Below the pieces are notes generated by a model. That model was not told the origin of the DNA. It did no database searches and saw only the letters and a program-made list of their open reading frames with translations. The translations under genes and the position numbers were made by a program. 64,000 nucleotides of DNA from Aphanomyces cochlioides (Eukaryota > Oomycota > Saprolegniomycetes > Saprolegniales > Verrucalvaceae), in the NCBI GenBank assembly GCA_019828595.1, contig JAHQRK010000014.1, forward strand, positions 806,001 through 870,000. Reading direction: 5' to 3'. Positions 9,008 to 20,115 of this stretch are shown piece after piece (within the stretch, counting starts at the first letter, position 1; each line of letters starts with the position of its first letter).

Positions 9008-10615
9008 TTATTGGAACTTGCCTTCTTCGACGACATCAGTGGCAGGACTCTTGGAACTGAGCGGCACTTTTTCTTGCTCAGCTTCTTCATTGTTAGCTTG
9101 AGCTGGAGCCTCGTCTTCGCCATAGCGGTCGCGGTTTTTCCGTCGGCGGCAGATGAGCGCAACCATGCCGACTATGGCCAACGTGCAAAAGGCACCAACA
9201 GCAGCAGCCACGCCAACCAATTTGGTTTTGTCCTGCACGATTTCATGGACATAGTTTTGAGCCATCGAAACAGTCGTGCGGTTGGCTGCATATTGGAGTG
9301 GTTGAGCATCAAAATGGGATTTCTGAGCTGGTGTTTCGCAGACAGCCGTCTCGGATTCAAGGTCAACAATGAGCCAATTTTGAAGCATGCCCCATCGGTC
9401 GTGGAATGCACAGGACGTGAGTTGCAACCCATCCGAGTCTTCTTCAGGCTCGAACGTGAGTGAAAATTGACCCACGACGACTGAGGTGCCATGAAGACGG
9501 CAATCCACGTGGGCTACGACGTGATAGGTATTGTTGAGGCGTTCTGTAAAGCCTGGTTCAGCCTTCATGAGAGAACACACATCGGGATTCGAGTAGAGGG
9601 AAAAGGCCTTGTAGGTTGCAGCCCACACCAGACTTGGGGCGGCTTCCAGTTCAGTCCAGCCATTTGCGCTTGTTGCAGATGGTAACGTTGTCGATGATGT
9701 AGTTGTCGATGATGTAGTTGTTGAGGGTTTTTTAGATGGGAACGACGTCGTGTGAGGTGATGCAATCACGGCACTTTCGACGCTACCCACAGAGCCTTTG
9801 TCATGGGCTTCATTGTTGCAAGAGCCTTCGTGAGCAACATGTAAGCCTGCGTGGTCACAAGCTGCATTTTTAAGCTCGCAAGCGTTTCCGTACGTCGTTC
9901 CATCGGAGCCACAGACTGGTTTGAAGATTTCAATGCATCCAGTTTGGCAACGAGTCGCAGGTTTGGTCTCCGAAGAATACTTATGAGAAGTAGTTCGCGG
10001 CTTGTGGGTCTTGGATGGGGCAGGTGTCTTCACAGGTGCGACAGACGCTGGAGATTGAATCGTTGAGTTGTCAACGTGGGTTGTGGCATTGGCAGCAGGG
10101 GCATTCGTTTGATTTGCAATCGATGGAATGGTAGTTGCAGGAGCTTTAGGTGCTTCACTAGGATGATTCGCCGGGGACGTGGTGGTAGAGGCGATAGCAG
10201 GGGTCGTCGGTTGACCAGCACTGCTAGGGGTTGCAACAATCGAGATCGTTGTAGTCGGCGCCGTGGTCGCAACTGCAACAGGTGCGCTTGCATTTGTAGC
10301 ATTGGCCTGTGGTGGAACAGTCGTGGAAGCAACTACCGGCAGTGGCGCAGTTGTCACAAAGACGACAGCCTTAGCATTCGCAACATCTTTGTCGTCTTCG
10401 TTCTCTTCGCCATCGTCCTCACTTTCGGCGGAATCGACATCTTCCGGACACAAATCAAAATCGCAGTCATTTTGCTTGTTGCGGTAGACCTTGGAGCCAT
10501 CTTTGCACACATGGTAGTCTCGCTTGCACTGTTTCTTCCCTTCGATAGCTCCTTCAACTGTTCCAACCACCAGGACCAGAGAAAGGAGCGCGATCAACTT
10601 TGGCCAGGCCATCAT
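9008..10615 (-). CDS. Type-I membrane protein with Kazal protease-inhibitor domain (535 aa)
   Basis: Start at MM (10615/10612), followed by a signal peptide (MMAWPKLIALLSLVLVVG). Order: a six-Cys N-terminal module (about residues 25-57, CKRDYHVC...CDFDLC), an acidic stretch, a long Ala/Thr/Pro mucin-like linker, one Kazal domain at about 222-265 with the usual framework (C-x3-C-x7-C-x10-C, PVCGSDGTTYGNAC), a second Ser/Thr-rich linker, a Cys-containing extracellular module of about 140 residues, a transmembrane helix (VGVAAAVGAFCTLAIVGMVA) with an RRRKNR stop-transfer, and a short acidic tail. Kazal domains inhibit serine proteases; oomycetes use secreted versions against host proteases. By alignment P1 is Glu, which suggests an unusual target (inference). 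Membrane anchoring points to cell-surface protection rather than release. Confidence 0.85.
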   Translation of the reverse strand: MMAWPKLIALLSLVLVVGTVEGAIEGKKQCKRDYHVCKDGSKVYRNKQNDCDFDLCPEDVDSAESEDDGEENEDDKDVANAKAVVFVTTAPLPVVASTTVPPQANATNASAPVAVATTAPTTTISIVATPSSAGQPTTPAIASTTTSPANHPSEAPKAPATTIPSIANQTNAPAANATTHVDNSTIQSPASVAPVKTPAPSKTHKPRTTSHKYSSETKPATRCQTGCIEIFKPVCGSDGTTYGNACELKNAACDHAGLHVAHEGSCNNEAHDKGSVGSVESAVIASPHTTSFPSKKPSTTTSSTTTSSTTLPSATSANGWTELEAAPSLVWAATYKAFSLYSNPDVCSLMKAEPGFTERLNNTYHVVAHVDCRLHGTSVVVGQFSLTFEPEEDSDGLQLTSCAFHDRWGMLQNWLIVDLESETAVCETPAQKSHFDAQPLQYAANRTTVSMAQNYVHEIVQDKTKLVGVAAAVGAFCTLAIVGMVALICRRRKNRDRYGEDEAPAQANNEEAEQEKVPLSSKSPATDVVEEGKFQ

Positions 10616-12610
10616 GGTCAACTTCTGCAAAATGCCAGCGACGTGCCACGAAGCGTCCGGTTCAGTCACCGTATCCGGATGGTATAGTTGTCACGATCAC
10701 CAAAACACAAAGCATTAAATAGTGTGATTTTGCACATTATTGTCGATTTCATTCTAAATTGTGAGAGGGGTCTCAAATGTATCGATTTTTCAAATCGATC
10801 TGCAAATCGATCAGCCAATCAGAATCGAGTATTTACCAAGTTCACGCAAAACACACCCAGACACACGTGAATTTTATTTGGCCAATTTACCGTACTTTTC
10901 ATTTATACTTAACTTCAGTATGTTGGAATCGATTTGGAAATGAACTCAATTTTGGTAGAAAAATACAAATTTGGGTGAAAAAGACAATATTTAAATGCAA
11001 AATATTTTATAGTGTAGTCCAGTTAGTACTTTAATTATTAATAGTACTCCTAGTAAAATGTAGTGGTACTAGATAGTACTAACGAAGGCAGAACCAATTG
11101 GCAGTGAGAAAATGATGGAGGGGAAAGGACGACGACGTCCGCTGCCCAAATGGTTTTTGAGGGTTTCGTTTGCTTCCCATAAAAGGGCGCAAGCCATGGA
11201 TTGCTACTGACGCTCCTCCAGCACTACACTAGTGAAATTGTCGCCCAGGTATTTGCCGCTCTTCGTGACAACTTCCAACGTCTTCCTGAGGTTGGACTTT
11301 GAGCGAGGTTTGTTGTGAGTTCAATTATTTACAGCGTGATTGTCCCGCCGCAACGCACCAAAGCAATCGTTGAAGTTCGTACGACGGCGAGGTCAGCAGT
11401 CCACTGCCGCTGAAATATGACCTCGGCGGTTCCTCTTTGCTGCCAGCTCGACAAGACTTGTTGGAAGCAAATGAGCTCCGACAAGCAACCGATATATTTC
11501 AACGTTATGAAGCTCCCCAACGAGTCACATGTCGATGGATTTCTCTGGTCGTGCCTGGTATTGTTCCACTGGAGGTGTCAAAAATCGAGGCTGGGATTAC
11601 AAATTCCAGTTTGGTATGCAATCGTGGCATTTGAGCCTGTGAGATTATCTTCGTGAAGACGATGCCCCCCCGACAAAAAACAAGGGGGATGAAATACCGA
11701 GGTGCAAGCGTTATGGATTGACGCTTTAGAGCAAAATGAAGCAGAAGGGAAGCCACTTGTCTTGCCTGGTGCACTGACTGGCGATGTATTTCCATCGGAT
11801 GTGGATGCACCCCCCCCGCATACCCACAATTCATTGTGATCAACGGAAACTTCAAAACCTCGAGTGTCAAGGTCACAGCAGCGACTGATTTATGGTTGAC
11901 TCAAACCTTACACTGCACTCACTAGGCTCGTCCGCTTAGCAGTGAAAGGCTATCGTCCTAGCCGTCAACATGTTGACGAGGGCAATCATGGCTTCAATTT
12001 CTAGACCGACAGATGCGCTTGTCCCAGCTGACATTGTCCATTTCATCGATGGAGTCGAAACTTCCAGTCGCTCGAGCATGTTATGCTTTTACCCACCAAC
12101 TAATGAGCTGTCATCTCAACGCGTGTAGTATGTAGCGTAGTGGTGATCATCCCATCTTTCACGCAGCAATCAAATTTCGCCGACAATATTAGCTGCGTTC
12201 CTCTGGTCCGTCTACAGTGTACTTGGGCGACACAAGAACTCGGTCGAAGGGCGTATCCGCGGGCTGGACGAATCTTTGCGTCTTTACACGGAGCGCATCT
12301 TTGGATGACTTGAGCAACTTTGGCCAATAACACCGTGACAACCCCTCTCGTCACTGAGACTTCATACAAAAAGCCAACTCTGCGGGATGCCAGACGGGCT
12401 TTCGTACCGATAGCTCGCCTGCGAGCCATCCATTCACGTCCAATGAGTGTCGAACAATCGACCGCGTCACGACACTTATCGCAAATGTGGACTGAGTATG
12501 TCAAAGCACATGTTGGGTTAGCTCGTTGAGTAGAACGTCGTGCGGCAAGGATATCGACGCAAACATAACTTTGGTCTCACTTTTGAATTTGCTCGGCCGT
12601 CGAAAACACC
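10616..12610. other. Intergenic region with a probable decayed coding remnant at about 11400-11890
   Basis: 10700-11100 is AT-rich with repeated TAGTACT words around 11024-11085. From 11437 plus-strand frames read like protein in pieces (LPARQDLLEANELRQATD, then EGKPLVLPGALTGDVFPSD at about 11750, then QFIVINGNFKTSSVKV) but need frame changes, one at an eight-C run near 11810. I do not recognise the family. 12100-12600 shows nothing I can support. Confidence 0.35.
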
Positions 12611-14112
12611 ATGGGCAAGCCATTCTTGACAGTGGAAGATCTCAAATTGACCTTCTCCCTCTTCTGCTACATCTATGGCATCGGTACGTTGAGTATGCCC
12701 AAGAACTATGCCCGCGCTGGTTTCTTATGGGCGACGATTGCCTTGTTGTTCATGGCTGCGGCCAATATTTAGCCACGTTGTGCATCTCGAAAATCCTCCT
12801 CATTGCCCCCAAGCGCGTGCGCACGTTTGCCGACTTGGGCGAATTCTGCATGGGCAAGTTTGGCCGCTGGTCCATCTTCATCACGCAAATGCTCACGTGC
12901 TTCTTGGGCCCGATCGTCTACTTGGTCTTGGGTGGCTCCATCTTGGAAATCATCTTTCCCAACTCGTACGGCGAAGCGACGTGGATTATCTTGATGGGCT
13001 TCTCCCTCTTGCCTGTGGCGCTCATCCCGACGATGAAAGAAGGTGCTTTCGCTGCTGCGGCGGGTGCCTTGGGCACGATTCTTGCTGATGGCATTGCGCT
13101 CTACTTGTTAGTGAGCATCTTGACGCCCATCCCGGATGGCCTCAAGACCCCCAAGCCAGACGTCCACTTTGGCGATGTCGCCTCCGTCTTTGGTAGCTTG
13201 GCGTTTGCCTACTCGCCTGGTATTGTCATTCCTGCCTTGCAACGTGAACACTCGGAGCCATCGCGCATGCCTCGTGTCATTCTCGTCACTTTGGGCATTA
13301 TCAGTGTGCTCTTCTTGACTGTCGCGATCACGGGCGTCTCCTTCGTGGGCTGCCAAATCCCCGGCAACTTGCTCTTCTCGGTGGCAGGCGCGCCCACTGC
13401 TCTTGGCTTCACGGCCAACCGTGGCGGTGTCATCTTGGCGTGCTTGTGCATGCAATTCCACATTACGATTGCATACGCCGTGACGTCTAACCCCATGTTC
13501 CACATGTTGGAGCAAATTATCTTTGGCCTTCACAAGCAACCCGCCATCATTGACGAAGTCGAAGAAGGCGGTGCCTTTGGAGCTATTACGACCCCACAAG
13601 ACAACGCGACAACCGAGAAAGGAATCGAACATGTCGACAGTGTTATCATCAACGAAGACCACGAACGCGATGCCCAGACGTACCGCCAACCTGGCGTTTA
13701 CCCCAAGATTGCTGCCATGCGTATTGTGGTCGTTGCTGCCTCGGTCACGTTGGCCTGTGTGTGGAAGAACCACATGTCGGACGTCTTGGACTTCACAGGC
13801 GCTTCCTGCATTGCTCTCTGCTGCATGATCTTGCCCATCGTCTTCTACTTGAAGGTCTTTGGACGCACCAACAAGGTCGGTAAGCTTGAATGGATCTTCG
13901 CCGTCGTCGTCGTGCTCATCACGATCTTCTTGGGCGTCCACGAAACGTACCAAAGCGCCAAGCCTTTGTTCAACCCTCAACCTGCCGCTGCTGATGCGGG
14001 CTCGTGGGACGCTGTCAAGTTTGCCTACTGCCCTGCAGGTAGCAGCTACCAACGCATGGTCTACACCAACGTGTCGTTCCATGCCAACTACACCGGCCCC
14101 GTCGGACTCTAA
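12611..14112 (+). pseudogene. AAAP amino-acid transporter A, 1-nt deletion near codon 54
   Basis: ATG at 12611 opens the family N-terminus MGKPFLTVEDLKLTFSLF, continuing through YGIGTLSMPKNYARAGF. At 12770-12772 the family sequence ANIYAT reads AATATTTAGCC: one C of the Tyr codon is missing, giving an immediate TAG. The rest (12772-14112) is open and full length, with about ten membrane segments and the conserved FTANRGGVILAC block. AAAP carriers are proton-coupled amino-acid permeases of plasma or vacuolar membranes. It is otherwise intact, so the deletion is recent or a sequence error. It is convergent with copy B, the stops being only about 50 bp apart. Confidence 0.85.
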
Positions 14113-14163
14113 GTTTTGTTTTTATCATGTACAACGTCATCAACTTCATGCAAAACGACCTTC

Positions 14164-15526
14164 TTACAACGCAGGAACGCGGGAAAAGTTGGCATGGTAC
14201 GACACGTTCGTGTAGGCAATGCGTTGGTAGCTGCTTCCAGGAGGACAAAAGCTAAACTTGACGCCGTCCCAAGCTGCAGGGCCAGTGGAGGCATGTGGAG
14301 GATTGAAGAGGGGCTTGGCGTTCATGTAGGTTTCATATCCACCCAAGAAAAGCGAGACGAGCACGGCGATGACAGCCCAGACCCATTCAGGATTGCTGAC
14401 TTGGCGACCAAAATGCTTCAAGTAGAAGACAATGGGCAAGATCACGCAGCAGAGAGCAATGCACGACGCGCCTGTGAAGTCCAACAAGTCGGACAGGTGA
14501 TCCTTCCACACACATGCGATCACGATTGTCGCCGCGACGACGACAATGCGCAGCGCTGCCACTTTGGCATACACGCCAGGTTGCTGATAAGTCTGGTAAT
14601 CGAGATCGTGGGTTTCGACGAGAGCTTTGTTGATGTCCTCGTTTGGTTTCACAGCTGGATCGGGCGTGGCTGATGCATCGTAATGCGCTTCGTTCAACAC
14701 GTGCTCTTGGATGTCATGGTTGTGGAGGCGCAAGATGAGTTTCTCCAAGATGTAGAACGCGGGATTGATAATGACCGCAAAGGCAATCGTGATGTGTAGC
14801 TGCATGAACATGCAAGCCAAGATGACACCACCGCGGTTGGCCGTGAAGCCGAGGGCCGTTGGGGAACCAGCAATTGAAAAGAGCAAGTTACCGGGGATTT
14901 GGCACCCGACAAACGAGACACCCGTGATCGCCACGGTCAAAAACAACACAGAGATGAATCCCAACGTGACTACGATGACTCGAGGCATGCGAGCTGGTTC
15001 CGAGTGTTCACGTTGCAAGGCAGGGATGACAATACCAGCACCATACGCCAAGGCCAAACTGCCAAACACACCAGCGACTTGCTTGAAGCCGACGTCAGGC
15101 TTGGGAGTGGTCAAACCCTTCGACACAGGTTCCATGTTGTCCACCAACAAGTACAGAGCAATACCATCAGCAAGCACCGTTCCCAAACAACCAGCAGCAG
15201 CGGCAAACGCACCTTCCTTCAATGTTGCAATCAAACACACTGGGAGAAGCGAAATCCCCATCAAGATGATCCACGTCGTGTCTTCATACGACTTGGGGAA
15301 CAAAACCGTCAAGATGGAACCACCCAACACCAAAAACACAATCGGGACCATGATGCACGTCAACATTTGCGTGATCAAAATCAACCAGCGGCCGGTTTTG
15401 CCCATCGAGAATTCGCCCAAGTCAGCAAAGGTACGCACGCGCTTGGGGGCGACGAGCAGTAGCTTGGAGATGCACACCGTCGCGTAGATGTTGACGACCG
15501 CCATGAAAACCAGCGCGATCGTGGCC
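14164..15526 (-). pseudogene. AAAP transporter B, main body (split by a hAT insertion)
   Basis: From AWATIALVFMA to the C-terminal YTNVSYHANFSRVPAL this is a normal AAAP transporter with all later membrane segments. Upstream of the Ala-Trp codons homology stops dead at the hAT terminus (15535), and the only in-frame initiation is a TTG inside the transposon. The missing first ~40 codons lie on the same strand at 22346-22456, beyond the nested transposons. The 8 bp CATGCAAA is present at both junctions, so before insertion the reading frame was continuous through AGFAWAT. Confidence 0.9.
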
Positions 15527-15534
15527 CATGCAAA
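15527..15534. repeat. hAT target-site duplication, left copy
   Basis: CATGCAAA, identical to 22338-22345. It lies inside the transporter codons for Phe-Ala-Trp on the minus strand. Confidence 0.9.
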
Positions 15535-15798
15535 CAGTGATTGGGAAAATATCAAGAACGGCAATGGAACAATTAGAGCTGCGTGGCCATACTGAAGTTT
15601 GCTGCAAGAGTTACACTGCCGTACCTAGGGGCGTTTGAAGTGTATTGTCCATAACCAGTTGCGAAGGACTGCTTTGTCGGAGTGTATCAAAATACCAAGC
15701 GAGATTGCCATGCATCCTTGACATATGGGATTGCTGTATTTTCAACAAAAATCATGCATTATGTAGCTTATGCAGTCGTTAGGTGTACTAGGGACATC

Positions 15799-16118
15799 CT
15801 AATCATTCATTTCCATGGCTTGTTCGACTTGGCCAAGTCCCCAAAAACGCTTGTTGCACGAGAGAAAGGTTAGCATCTCCAAATGAAGAGGCAACATACG
15901 CATGCGAAGATCACTATTCACCGACTTCGCACGAGGAAACAAGCGTTCGACAAGATTGGAAGTTGGCGGGATGAATTTCAAATCAGCGAGCTTTCTTCAA
16001 TGCGACGTCGTTTATCCATCAATAAACCATCGGCATAGCTGCGACGGTCAACCACTTCCAAGTTCGACCTAGAAACATCTTCATGCAAGAAGTATGCCAC
16101 AGCTGCCTTTTCGGCATC
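15799..16118 (-). pseudogene. hAT transposase C-terminal (dimerisation domain) remnant
   Basis: The reading 15981 to 15799 contains the hAT dimerisation signature: KFIPPTSNLVERLFPRAKSV, a central LEMLTFLSCNKRFW and a stop at 15801-15799. The preceding part (FLHEDVSRSNLEVVDRRS...) is in another frame, so there is an indel near 15990. The coding trace appears to resume on the far side of the gypsy insertion (about 22042-22150, minus), consistent with the LTR element having landed in this gene remnant. The catalytic part is absent. Confidence 0.75.
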
Positions 16119-16332
16119 TGTAGCGATCCTGAGCCACCGGTTTGGCTCAGGACTTCGGTTGAATGCTGTAACGCAGTTTACGACTTAGGAAACTAGCGTA
16201 AACGCTCCTCAACACCAACCAAAGCGATGTGACAATAGGATGTGGCTTAAAGTTACAAGGATGTGCTAGATTAGAGTTAAGTTGAGATCTAATTCATTCT
16301 ACAATTTGCCTTCCTCTGCCTAGTTTGCTACA
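16119..16332 (+). repeat. Left (5') LTR, 214 bp
   Basis: TGTAGC...GCTACA. Close to the start, CCTGAGCCA and TGGCTCAGG form a perfect 9-bp stem with a 6-nt loop. Differs from the right LTR at three sites. Confidence 0.95.
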
Positions 16333-16575
16333 TTTGGTAGCACTTCTTGGATGCCTTTACCTTTTCCCCTCTGTCCCTGTCCCTCAACCTTGTTTGCCAA
16401 GGTATTTCAACTGTCTTCTCGAAGCGGTTGTGTGGTCATTTTACTCGACATCACAGTATTTCTCCATGAGTGGGTCTGCGTTGTTCGTCTCTTTTGTGCA
16501 GAATCGCCACTCGACTGAAGGAGTAAAGTACTAGTCTTGTGAATAATCCATACACAGTCTAAGAGTGATCTATAG

Positions 16576-16962
16576 ATGCCTAGAAGCAACAATCGCGTTT
16601 CAAGCGTACACCAATTAGCGGCTGCCGAATCTATCGCGGATTTGTTCTCGACTCCCAGCGAAGCGATCAAGTTTCGTGCTGACATCTACCGACTCTGCTC
16701 GTTCCAAAGCGTGGTCATCAAGAAACTGCGTGCCCTAATCCCTGAAGCAAAAAACTCCGACGCGCGCAACGTACTTCAAGCTCTTACGGATAACCTTATC
16801 CGGCGCAACACTCAAGTCGAAAATCTGATCAGTGGGACGCTCGACCGCGACATCATCAATTACCGCGCAGCCCGCCTCAAGAAGAAAGCAGCCAATCAAA
16901 ATCAAGAAAAAGCGAAATCCAAGTCGAAGACGAAAAAAAGTCAAAAAATAGAAAAAGAATAG
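16576..16962 (+). CDS. Small gag-region ORF of the gypsy element (128 aa)
   Basis: An ATG ORF between the 5' LTR and the main polyprotein ORF. A helical N-terminal part is followed by a very basic Lys/Gln/Ser tail (KKAANQNQEKAKSKSKTKK). No known domain is recognised; by position and charge it may be an extra structural, nucleic-acid-binding protein of the particle. It could also be the separated first part of gag. 112 bp of A-rich sequence separate it from the next ORF. Confidence 0.6.
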   Translation: MPRSNNRVSSVHQLAAAESIADLFSTPSEAIKFRADIYRLCSFQSVVIKKLRALIPEAKNSDARNVLQALTDNLIRRNTQVENLISGTLDRDIINYRAARLKKKAANQNQEKAKSKSKTKKSQKIEKE

Positions 16963-17073
16963 CTTAGTCTTTTTAAGAAAACAAAAAAGACAGCAAAAAA
17001 AAAGAAAATAGAACAAAGTTAGAAAAAAGAATTCAAAACAAAACACTTTCAAAAAAAATATCAGAAAAAAAGG

Positions 17074-20000
17074 ATGGTAGAATTAGAGCAATTATTTGCA
17101 ACAATGTTAGAAACAATTCATAGATTAGAGAAAAATTTGGAAGAAGTCTCCAAGACACAATCCCTTCAAGTTGAAGTCAAAAAAGAAAGCAACAAGCGAC
17201 ATGAAGAAAGTCGACGTGGTCAAGAATACAAAGTTGAAGGCCTTACAATGCCGAAGTATCACGGAAGAATGGACGAAAGCATAAGTCTATACATACATCA
17301 AGTAAACACATATTTCAAGGCGAAAAACATCGACCCTAAACTGAATCAAGAGACGCATACAAGATGCATTGCCATGGTCGTAGCCAACTTTCGGGGCTTA
17401 GCAGCAGCCTGGTATCAAGACCACCTACGCACAAGTGGCGAACCACCAAAAACACTCCTCGAACTCGAAGAAGAACTCCGATATGAATTCGAGCCCGATG
17501 ACTTACAAGACCGCATCCGCGACCAACTCTACGAGTTGAAGCAAGCTAACTGCGCCAATTTAATGGACTATGTCGGCAAGTTCCGCCGTATTTGCACTCA
17601 AGTCCAAGACATGACCGAGCGCGACAAGATATCCTTTTTCCAACGCGGCCTACGAACAAGAACAAGAGAAGAAGTTCAATATAGAAGATGTGAATCAGTA
17701 ACCGAAGCCATTCAAGTAGCTCTAGACTTTGAGCGAGCGCATAGTTTCACTCTCGGAAACAATGGAAGAGACTCCCGCCACCAGCAACGCCGTGACCAAC
17801 ACCACAGACCACGATTCCAACGCAATCACCAAGGCAATGACCAACGACAACGACCAAACAATCAAGACTCAAGACATTTTTCTTCCTTCCGTCAACCGCA
17901 GCCAGAGCGTGACGAATATGACATGGAAGTCGATAACGCGCAAATGAATCGAAACTCTCAGCGTGGTCCTCGAACCTGCTACAAGTGCGGCCGAGTAGGC
18001 CATCTAGCCAATGTCTGCCGAAGCTCTCAACGGTTTCACCAGAACAACCAAAACAACAATTTCTGCCGTTCAAACCACAACAACAGAGCAGTGACTTTCT
18101 CTGGAACACAATCATCTCGTCCAACTAACCGACAACACAATGTTCAAGTTCAAGAAGCCGAAGACAGCGATGAAGAAGAAGAAATTGAAGTGATCAACAC
18201 GCACGTTGCTCAAAGCAAGTACAAGGAAGTCCCAACGGAAAATCAACTGATGATTTCAGAAGGTCAACTGGATGGAAAGCCAGTAAAGATTTTAATTGAC
18301 AGCGGTGCTACAAACCTTTTGTGCCGTCCTGGCCTCTGTGACCAAGTCATTCGGGAAAAAGAAGCCATCATTGAAGGATTTGACGGACAAAACTCTGGCG
18401 TAAAACGAGTAAATGAAGCTGAAGGTTCTCTCGTTCTCGAAGGAATGTCTTTTCCCAACTTACCGTTTACGGAATGGGATCTGGGTTCGAAGAACTTTGA
18501 CGTGATTTTGGGACAACCATGGTTCCATCGCTTTAATCCCATTGTGGATTGGAGAAATCACAAGATATTATCGATCAATGCAAGTGTAGTCAAGGAAGAA
18601 AGCGACAACTCAAGCGACGGATGGATTCTCAAGATTACGACAGTCAAGGAAGTTCAAGAAAACCTTCACCCTGCCATCAAAACATTCCTAACAAAGTATA
18701 AAGATGTGTTTCCTAAAGAACTTCCCGACGCACTGCCTCCAAAACGAGGAATTGAATTCGATTTGACCATGCGTCCAGATGCCAAGCCACAATATCGACC
18801 ACCTTTTCGTCTATCTCAAGTCGAGCAAGCATCTCTGGACAAGTTCATCAGCGAACTTGAAAGAAAAGGATGGATTCAATTGTCCAACAGCGACTGGGTT
18901 TCGAATATCTTTGGAGTCCCCAAGAAAGATGAAAACGGCCAAATGAAGTCAAGAAGCGAATGGCTGAGAACAGCGACTCCCGACACTCCAATACGTTGGG
19001 TTCTTGACTATCGATATGTCAACTCGCAAACGGTGATCCCAAAGATCCCTTTGCCAAACATCGAAGACTTATTTGATCGCATGCATGGAAGCAAAGTCTT
19101 TACGAAGATCGACTTAGCGTCTGGATATCACCAAATGCTTGTTGAACCAAAAGCAAGAAAATACACAGCCTTTCGTAATCATCGAGAAGTCAATGAATGG
19201 GTTGTTGCTCCCATGGGAATGGCTGGAATGCCAGGAATTTGGTCCCGACTTATGCGTCGCCTCTTCGATAAATTCCCCTTTGCCGTTGTATACATGGATG
19301 ATATCTGTGTTTTCTCTAAGTCAATCGACGACCACATCCATCACCTTCAAGCAATTTGCGATGTTTTACGAGCTGAAAAGTTGTACGCTCGTCCGTCTAA
19401 GTGTGCCTTTGCCCTCGACTCAGTCGATTTTCTCGGCCACACAATTTCCAAAGACGGCTTACACGTTGACAAGTCAAAAGTTCGTGCAATCGAACAATGG
19501 GCTGAACCTAAGTGCACTAAAGACTTAGTGAGTTTCATCGGATTTGCGAGCTTTTACAGAAAGTTTATTCCGAAGTTTTCGGACATTGTCCGCCCTTTAA
19601 ATGAATTGATGAAGCCAAAAACGCCGTCGTCATGGACTGAAGATCAGCGACAAGCCTTTTTAACGATCAAAATTGCACTTCAACAAGCTCCAGTTTTACA
19701 ACTGCCCAACTACGACAAGCCTTTCATCGTAACAACTGATGCCTCAGGATACTGTTGTGGAGCAGTTCTATCCCAGTTGGATAAGGACAGCAATGATCGA
19801 CCGATCGCATTTTTGTCTAAGCGACTTGGCCCTCATGAAGTCAAGTGGCCTGCTCATGAAAAAGAACTCTACGCGATCAAGCTTGCACTCGGCAAGTGGC
19901 GTCACTACCTTCATGGTACTCGATTCGACATTTACACGGACAACTCCACGTGTAAATGGTTCATGGAAACTCCTATTCTCACGCCTAAGTTGACTCGATG

Positions 20001-20115
20001 GCTCGACTTTTTCAGTGCGTTTGACTTTGTGTTGCATCATCGGCCTGGCAACTTAATGTCGTTGCCGATGCGCTTTCGCGACCTCCACGAGATGCCTCAA
20101 ACTTTGCGACGATGA
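17074..20115 (+). CDS. Gypsy gag-protease-reverse transcriptase-RNase H (1013 aa)
   Basis: Residues about 1-60 are coiled coil and about 60-230 are the capsid-like retrotransposon gag region. A zinc knuckle CYKCGRVGHLANVC lies at about 301, protease LIDSGATN at about 408, reverse transcriptase with YMDD at about 740, and RNase H beginning TTDASGYCCGAVL at about 888. The frame ends at TGA 20113-20115. In the sister frame the usual post-RNase H motif NVVADALSRPP is present from about 20056, so the last ~20 residues of this ORF are out-of-frame: one base is missing after 20052. Confidence 0.92.
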   Translation: MVELEQLFATMLETIHRLEKNLEEVSKTQSLQVEVKKESNKRHEESRRGQEYKVEGLTMPKYHGRMDESISLYIHQVNTYFKAKNIDPKLNQETHTRCIAMVVANFRGLAAAWYQDHLRTSGEPPKTLLELEEELRYEFEPDDLQDRIRDQLYELKQANCANLMDYVGKFRRICTQVQDMTERDKISFFQRGLRTRTREEVQYRRCESVTEAIQVALDFERAHSFTLGNNGRDSRHQQRRDQHHRPRFQRNHQGNDQRQRPNNQDSRHFSSFRQPQPERDEYDMEVDNAQMNRNSQRGPRTCYKCGRVGHLANVCRSSQRFHQNNQNNNFCRSNHNNRAVTFSGTQSSRPTNRQHNVQVQEAEDSDEEEEIEVINTHVAQSKYKEVPTENQLMISEGQLDGKPVKILIDSGATNLLCRPGLCDQVIREKEAIIEGFDGQNSGVKRVNEAEGSLVLEGMSFPNLPFTEWDLGSKNFDVILGQPWFHRFNPIVDWRNHKILSINASVVKEESDNSSDGWILKITTVKEVQENLHPAIKTFLTKYKDVFPKELPDALPPKRGIEFDLTMRPDAKPQYRPPFRLSQVEQASLDKFISELERKGWIQLSNSDWVSNIFGVPKKDENGQMKSRSEWLRTATPDTPIRWVLDYRYVNSQTVIPKIPLPNIEDLFDRMHGSKVFTKIDLASGYHQMLVEPKARKYTAFRNHREVNEWVVAPMGMAGMPGIWSRLMRRLFDKFPFAVVYMDDICVFSKSIDDHIHHLQAICDVLRAEKLYARPSKCAFALDSVDFLGHTISKDGLHVDKSKVRAIEQWAEPKCTKDLVSFIGFASFYRKFIPKFSDIVRPLNELMKPKTPSSWTEDQRQAFLTIKIALQQAPVLQLPNYDKPFIVTTDASGYCCGAVLSQLDKDSNDRPIAFLSKRLGPHEVKWPAHEKELYAIKLALGKWRHYLHGTRFDIYTDNSTCKWFMETPILTPKLTRWLDFFSAFDFVLHHRPGNLMSLPMRFRDLHEMPQTLRR

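Noticed and set aside
20112..20115. ATGA overlap as a programmed frameshift or reinitiation site in gypsy
   Set aside because: The in-frame motif NVVADALSRPP starts well upstream of the overlap, so the break is a one-base deletion near 20052, and there is no slippery heptamer there.
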